Assembly: GCA_003255065.1 (NCBI GenBank)
Contig: QAOA01008548.1
Location: 138,009-202,008 of the forward strand
DNA: 64,000 nt
Source: Cercis canadensis
Taxonomy: Eukaryota; Streptophyta; Magnoliopsida; Fabales; Fabaceae
Reading direction: 5' to 3'
Shown here: in pieces, positions 59,256 through 64,000 of the stretch
Position numbering within the stretch: the first letter of the stretch is position 1
Layout of the letters: every line of letters starts with the position of its first letter
Translations under genes and position numbers: made by a program
The notes under the pieces: model-generated
What the model was told of the DNA's origin: nothing
The model's database searches: none
The model's input: the letters and a program-made list of their open reading frames with translations, nothing else

Positions 59256-59434
59256 TTTTTTTACATCCGGAGTATCTTCACACCCTTCAAATACGAGACT
59301 AATATCTATTCGGGACGAGAGCAGTAACCAATAAATCCCTCCCAACAAGTACGACTTCAAGGATTTGAATTCATGACCTTTGGCTTAGAACGCCTTAGAG
59401 CTCAACCTGCTTCCACTAAGCCAACACCTTATTG
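59256..59434 (-). mobile_element. tRNA-like SINE with 13-bp TSD
   Basis: Read on the minus strand it starts CAATAAGGTG, then TTGGCTTAGTGGAAGCAGG (A-box like), a variable-arm-like TTGAGCTCTAAGGCG, then GAATTCAAATCC (B-box like), and ends in a short A run. Flanks are GTACTGCATATAA (59243-59255) and GTACTGCGTATAA (59435-59447), twelve of thirteen identical. This is the structure of a Pol III SINE derived from a type II (Ser/Leu-like) tRNA. The boxes are eroded, so it is probably inactive. Confidence 0.7.
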
Positions 59435-59447
59435 GTACTGCGTATAA

Positions 59448-61917
59448 CTTTTAGTAAAAGACTCATAACTAATTAGTAGCAATGTTGAGCTTCATGTTTT
59501 AATGTCAAGTATTTTTTTTTTTTTTTGTGATATTTTTAGCTGCGATTCTGAATTCGAACATAAAATTTATAAATCTTCAGAATAATTTTAATATTACTTA
59601 ACTATAAATTATTTAATACTTAATGTAATTAAATGTTTGACTCTCTCCACGTTCTCTCTTTCTCTTTTCCTCACAGTTCAAACAAGTAGACTGTGTTGTG
59701 CATCAGTGATGTGTCTGTCACATCAGGACATAAGAAAAATAGACCAGAATGATGAAAACAAGATTCATATCCCAATTGTAATCACATTTTAAACCACAAC
59801 GCAGAAATTATATATATCACTGCAAATTATTTCGTGAAAATCATAAAAAAAATAAAATTATCTCTAACATTATGTATTAAAAATTATCTAGTACTATTTT
59901 TTCTGCTTTTAATTAATATACAAACTTGAGGACTTGACTCAAGAATTCTCTAGGTGGAGCGGCATATGGGGAAATAGTATGACTAAAATCGTATGTAAAC
60001 TGTAAAATTCATTTCAAAATCACTGAAGTGAAGAGCACCAGCTCCTTAATTTATGGAAAGATAAAAAAAATTTAGAAAGTTGCTGTTCTATCCCACCTAT
60101 ATGAGTGGAGTAAAAACAGAAAAAAAAAAAAAATTGGAAGTTTGGAGCAGAATGAACTTTTGATTTTTGTACTATTGTAAAGATCTCAAAAAACTGAGTT
60201 ATCCAGAATGTTATAGAAAATGTATAAACAGAATAATACAAGAAACATGCCAAAAATAAATAATAATTTATTTTGACCATGTTAAATTTAATTCTATTAA
60301 TAATTTGAAGATATGACTTATAATGGGTAACTCAATTTTTTGAGATATTTGCGATAGTAGTAAAATAAAAAAATTAATTATGCTCCAAACTCTTAATAAT
60401 TTTTTTTTCTATTCTTACCCCACCCATATAGGTGAGGTAGGATAGAGTCAACAAGGTTAATTTTTCCTTCCAAAATAAAAAATTGAAAAAAGGCTCTAGC
60501 CAGCTAATTAGGTGGTATTTCATTTTATTTGCTTTTGTGATTATGGAACTATTTATAGTCAAAAGAAGTGCGACACAGATAACTAACTTATAAACTTTCA
60601 AGATTTGTTGGCCTCTAATCTTGAGCCTTAACAGCCGGGGAAAAACTTAGTCTCAGTGTCGAAAGTTGACACTAGAGTACTCTTATCATTAAAACCAAAA
60701 ATAAAAGAAAATCAGGTTGAAGCTAATGTCGGTAATTTCCACATCATTTACCCCACACTACCTCATATCTGCAGTGCATAGTTGATACATAATCGAATCT
60801 GATTTTAGCGTATTGATTTAAATATTTTAAATGAATGATGAGAGTTCAAGGTTTATAAGTAACTACATAAATAAATTGACAAAACGAAATCCTCATATTA
60901 ATGAAGTAATTAGATTGTTTTAGTTTGGTTCGATTTAGATGTAAGAATATTTTGTTTATTAGGTCTATAATTTAATAATAAAAAATTAAACAATTAGAAT
61001 TAAATTTAACTAAACTTTACAAATTGATGTCTTATTTCATTCCTTTTCTTTTGAAAAATTGACATCCAATCAAATAACAGAAATATTATTTATCTCTTTA
61101 TTTTCTACAGACTTTAATTTTGTTTCTCACTTATAATTAAAATTTAGACAACATTTCCATGTCAATCAATTTTTTTTTGGGGTGGGAGAGGTGTAAAAAA
61201 AAAAATGGCTCTCATATTTTCCGTCGTTTTTTATTTTTATTTTTATTTTTATTCGTGTCATCTCCTTTTGTCAGGGATGGGACTCTTTTATCTTTGGGCT
61301 TCTAGGCCTGATTGTATAATAGCACCCGAAGTGAAAGGATTAGACTCGTCTGGCCCTGACCCAGTCTTCCTACTTTATGGTTTTTGGGAACCGAAAAAAA
61401 AAAAAATCCCTTTTCCATCTTTCAAATTTTATGGTGCTATGACCAAAAAAGAAAAATTCAGGGTGTTAACCTGATATGCATTTCGTGTATAAATTGCATA
61501 TTTAAATTGAAAAAAACTCCATGCTAGCTCCTATAATTGATATTTTTGGCTACGATTCTCAGTTCAAACATAAAACTTGAACTCACAACCTTTGAAAATG
61601 ATTTCAGTACAACTTAGTCACAAGTTATTTGGTTTTATAATTAACACATATAGTGCAAGTCTTATATTGAGAAAAGGAAATGTAGAAGAACATATGAAAA
61701 TACTCAATTGCTTGAAATGTATCTAAGCATTTTGAGTTGGTTGTATAATTTTTCTTCCCTCGTTGTCCTTTCTTGGTTAATATTTGTTATCGCTTCCCTC
61801 CTTTACTACAATCTTCATTTTTTTTTAAAATGAAACTGAAAGCTCTTTCCTTGTGAAATCCATGTTTATAGTTAGTGGCAATATGCTTAAATCTACACTT
61901 CTCCTAATTCTCTAGTC
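59448..61917. other. Gene-poor AT-rich region
   Basis: No supported gene. Two related stretches at about 59525-59640 and 61530-61650 share TGATATTTTT(A/G)GCT(A/G)CGATTCT, TTC(A/G)AACATAAAA and a following ATTAACTTAG...-like order, so a dispersed repeat is present. Inverted CCTATATGAGTGGAGT and CACCCATATAGGTGAG words lie at about 60096 and 60420. Confidence 0.5.
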
Positions 61918-62525
61918 AAGCTAGAAGAAATTCCTATTGCAACCAGCATTGCAGAGGTTGTAAGGACAAAGATGACAGCCTGCAAACAAGTTTCAGTGCT
62001 CAAGCCTGCTCTTCCTCAAGCTCCAAGAAATGTCTTCCAATCCAAAGAGATTGAGAAGCATTTTCAGAAGAAATTCTTCTTGAGAAAGGTAGTTCCAGGT
62101 TCTGTTGTGAAGTGGACAAAACATACAAAGACAACAAAAACCATTGATAAAGCAATTGCTGCTATGGGATGGAAGCAGCTTCTGGAGATTGAAGAACTAG
62201 TTCTACCGCAACTAGTAAAATTATTTTATGCTCACCTTCAATCCCTTAAGGATGTAGATTCTGGTAGTATATACTTAAAAATTATATGTGGCTGGTGTTG
62301 ATATTACTCTGAATGAAAACTTGTTTGAACAACTTTTTGATGTGCCTCCTAAGGGATATGAGAGGTATATCCATAAGACTTGGCTTGTTGATTTTGTGCC
62401 ATTTGCTAAAGTCTTGCACTCCTTATGTGATTTTCCTGAGAACATGGATGAAAGTGTACCATGTCCATTGCATGAATTCTGTAACCATAACCTTAGCCAA
62501 ATTCATAACAACCAATTTCCTTGCT
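61918..62525 (+). pseudogene. Putative plant transposon-protein domain fragment
   Basis: Two overlapping plus-strand frames read ...VVKWTKHTKTTKTIDKAIA, LVLPQLVKLFYAHLQS up to about 62290, then, one frame over, GVDITLNENLFEQLFDVPP and GYERYIHKTW. The pattern L-V-x-x-F-Y-A-x-L followed by V-x-G-V-x-I-x-L-x-x-x-x-L-x-x-x-L-x-x-P is that of the plant transposon-associated domain I know as PF20167. A frameshift near 62290 and a stop at 62523-62525 show decay. It is directly followed by the copia fragment. Confidence 0.5.
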
Positions 62526-62582
62526 AGGACTGGTAGTCAATCTGAATTATTTACCTCTGATCTTTACCTTCTTTACCTTGTG

Positions 62583-63731
62583 GTAGAAGGTGAAGAAGAC
62601 AAAGTGCTGCGATTGAAGAAAGCCCTATACGGATTAAAGCAAGCACCGCGAGCCTGGTATAGCCGAATTGACAAATATTTCATGGATCGAGAATTCAGGA
62701 GGAGCAAGAGTGAGCCAACACTCTACATCAAGACCCAAGGTAATTCTAATACTCTCATAGTTTCCCTGTACGTAGATGATCTCATTTGCACAGGAAACAA
62801 TGAGAAGATGATAGAAGAATTCAAAGATGACATGATGAAGACGTTCGAGATGACCGACTTGGGTCTAATGCATTACTTTCTTGGCATTGAGATTACACAA
62901 AAAAAAAATGGGATATTCATCTCCCAAAAAAAGTATACAGAGAATCTTTTGAAGAAATTCAAAATGCTTAATTGCAAAGCAGTTGCTACTCCGCTGGTGA
63001 ATAATGAGAAATTACAGAAAGAAGATGGATTCGAAAAAGTGGACGCTTCGCACTATAGAAGTCTCATCGGAAGCCTCCTGTATCTAACAGCTACAAGACC
63101 AGACATCATGTACGCAACCAGTCTACTGTCAAGATTCATGCAAAGCCCAAGTGAAAAGCATTATGGAGCTGCAAAGAGAATTCTAAGATACTTGCGAGGT
63201 ACGAAAAATTTTGGTATTCAATACAAGCCCATTGAAGATGCAAGACTATTTGGATATACAGATAGTGACTGGGGTGGGTCAGTTGACGACATGAAGAGCA
63301 CCTCAGGATATGCATTTACACTTGGAACTGGAATATTCTCTTGGGCATCAAAGAAGCAAGAGACCGTAGCTCAATCATCTGCCGAAGCAGAGTATATTGC
63401 AGCAGCGACCACTACTAGTCAAGCTATCTGGCTTAGAAAAATTTTTGAAGACATGGGAGAACAACAAGAAGATGCTACTGAAATTTTCTGCGACAGTAAG
63501 TCAGCTATTGTCATTGCAAAAAATCCAGTCCATCACAGTAGAACGAAACATATTGCAATCAAATACCACTTCATAAGAGAAACAATATCAAAAAAGAAAA
63601 TAAAACTTGAATACTGCAGCACGGAGGAGCAGCTCGCTGATATCTTTACCAAGGCACTCCCAAGAGTAAAATTTGAGATGCTACGCAGCATGCTTGGAGT
63701 ATGTGAAAAGTGTGCTAAGGAGGAGTGTTAG
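62583..63731 (+). pseudogene. Ty1/copia polyprotein, 3' part (RT end and RNase H)
   Basis: An open frame covers the C-terminal half of a copia Pol: VLRLKKALYGLKQAPRAW, the catalytic SLYVDDLICTGNN, TDLGLMHYFLGIEI, LIGSLLYLTATRPDIMYA, then RNase H (TDSDWGGSVDDMKSTSGY, SQSSAEAEY-like AQSSAEAEYIAAA, FCDSKSAIVIAKNPVHHSRT) and the usual ADIFTKALPR end. Gag, protease, integrase and the first RT motifs are missing. Similarity begins abruptly at VVEGEED near 62583, after transposon-protein sequence. The longer frame starting at 62313 is fortuitous upstream of that point. What remains has no internal stop, so the element is a recent but 5'-truncated or rearranged copy. Confidence 0.88.
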
Positions 63732-64000
63732 AAGTAGCACACTTCCAGAAACATCACCAAGCATCATGAAGCTTCAACACCAAACCAGAAACTTCCTACC
63801 GACCTAAAGCAGCAACTGAAAATTTACTAGAAGCTGCAGAAGAACTCCAGAACAGGAACAGTACTACCGTCATACAAGAAAGAGCAGAAAAATAAAATAT
63901 TGTATTAAAATAATACTACAACAACAGCTGTAAAAGAAAGAACTAGAAATAGATAATTCTAGAATAGGAAACCGCCATACATGAGGCGGCAAAAGACATC
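63717..64000 (+). mobile_element. Polypurine tract and start of the copia 3' LTR
   Basis: AAGGAGGAG at 63717-63725 is a polypurine tract. The LTR starts TGTTAGAAGTAGC at 63726, overlapping the last codon and stop of the polyprotein, an arrangement common in copia elements. The LTR continues past the window end, so its 3' end and the target duplication are not visible. Confidence 0.7.

Noticed and set aside
62313..62582. Upstream part of the long copia frame as coding
   Set aside because: It is out of frame with the transposon-protein fragment that clearly occupies this DNA, and it shows no copia motif before VVEGEED. The openness is by chance.
1..64000. tRNA, rRNA, CRISPR or organelle DNA
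   Set aside because: No cloverleaf-forming tRNA gene, rRNA, spacer array or plastid or mitochondrial gene was seen. The only tRNA-like sequence is the eroded SINE at 59256-59434.

Overview
This window is nuclear DNA of a flowering plant, most likely a woody eudicot; I cannot name the species. The genes carry GT-AG introns, the background is AT-rich, and the proteins are plant families: F-box/LRR, an At5g54830-type b561/DOMON protein, and laccase. Seventeen isolated single N bases are scattered through it, and most of those in non-repetitive sequence sit between two near-identical direct repeats. They look like joins between overlapping contigs or haplotypes, and they artificially duplicate parts of several exons.

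Layout. 1-5.8 kb is transposon-derived: a foldback MITE, a solo LTR inside another MITE, and a PIF/Harbinger-like element carrying an HVA22 gene fragment. 5.8-22.1 kb is a tandem duplication with an F-box/LRR gene (SKIP19/FBL23-like) in each unit, at 11767-15270 and 17995-21644. Since duplicating, the units gained different insertions: unit 1 has a hAT-like element and a long-TIR Mutator-like element (exact 9-bp target duplication) that was later hit by a solo LTR; unit 2 has a different hAT-like element. 23.8-26.8 kb (minus strand) is an F-box/LRR/FBD-type gene with a second, degraded terminal exon. 27.9-31.6 kb is a cluster of MITEs. 35.1-37.8 kb (minus) is an intact single-exon gene for a 907-residue DM13/DOMON/cytochrome b561 membrane protein. 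38.4-44.6 kb holds a small MITE with an exact 9-bp target duplication, a decayed DUF7745-like gene, a poly-T tract and a CACTA-type end. 44.6-48.7 kb is a degenerate tandem repeat split by a 3.35-kb solo LTR with a perfect 5-bp target duplication. 51.1-55.5 kb (minus) is a laccase gene with all copper motifs recognisable but several disabling lesions. 55.5-61.9 kb is gene-poor and has an RNase H-like remnant and a tRNA-like SINE with a 13-bp target duplication. 61.9-64 kb is a decayed transposon-protein fragment joined to the 3' half of a Ty1/copia polyprotein and the start of its 3' LTR.

The genes are independent single transcription units. No pathway or operon links them. The two F-box types would act as substrate receptors of SCF ubiquitin ligases, the b561/DOMON protein in transmembrane electron transfer, and an intact laccase in apoplastic phenolic oxidation. 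I found no new enzymatic system. The most informative content is the datable nesting of transposons around the F-box duplication, including paralogous empty sites inside the window.
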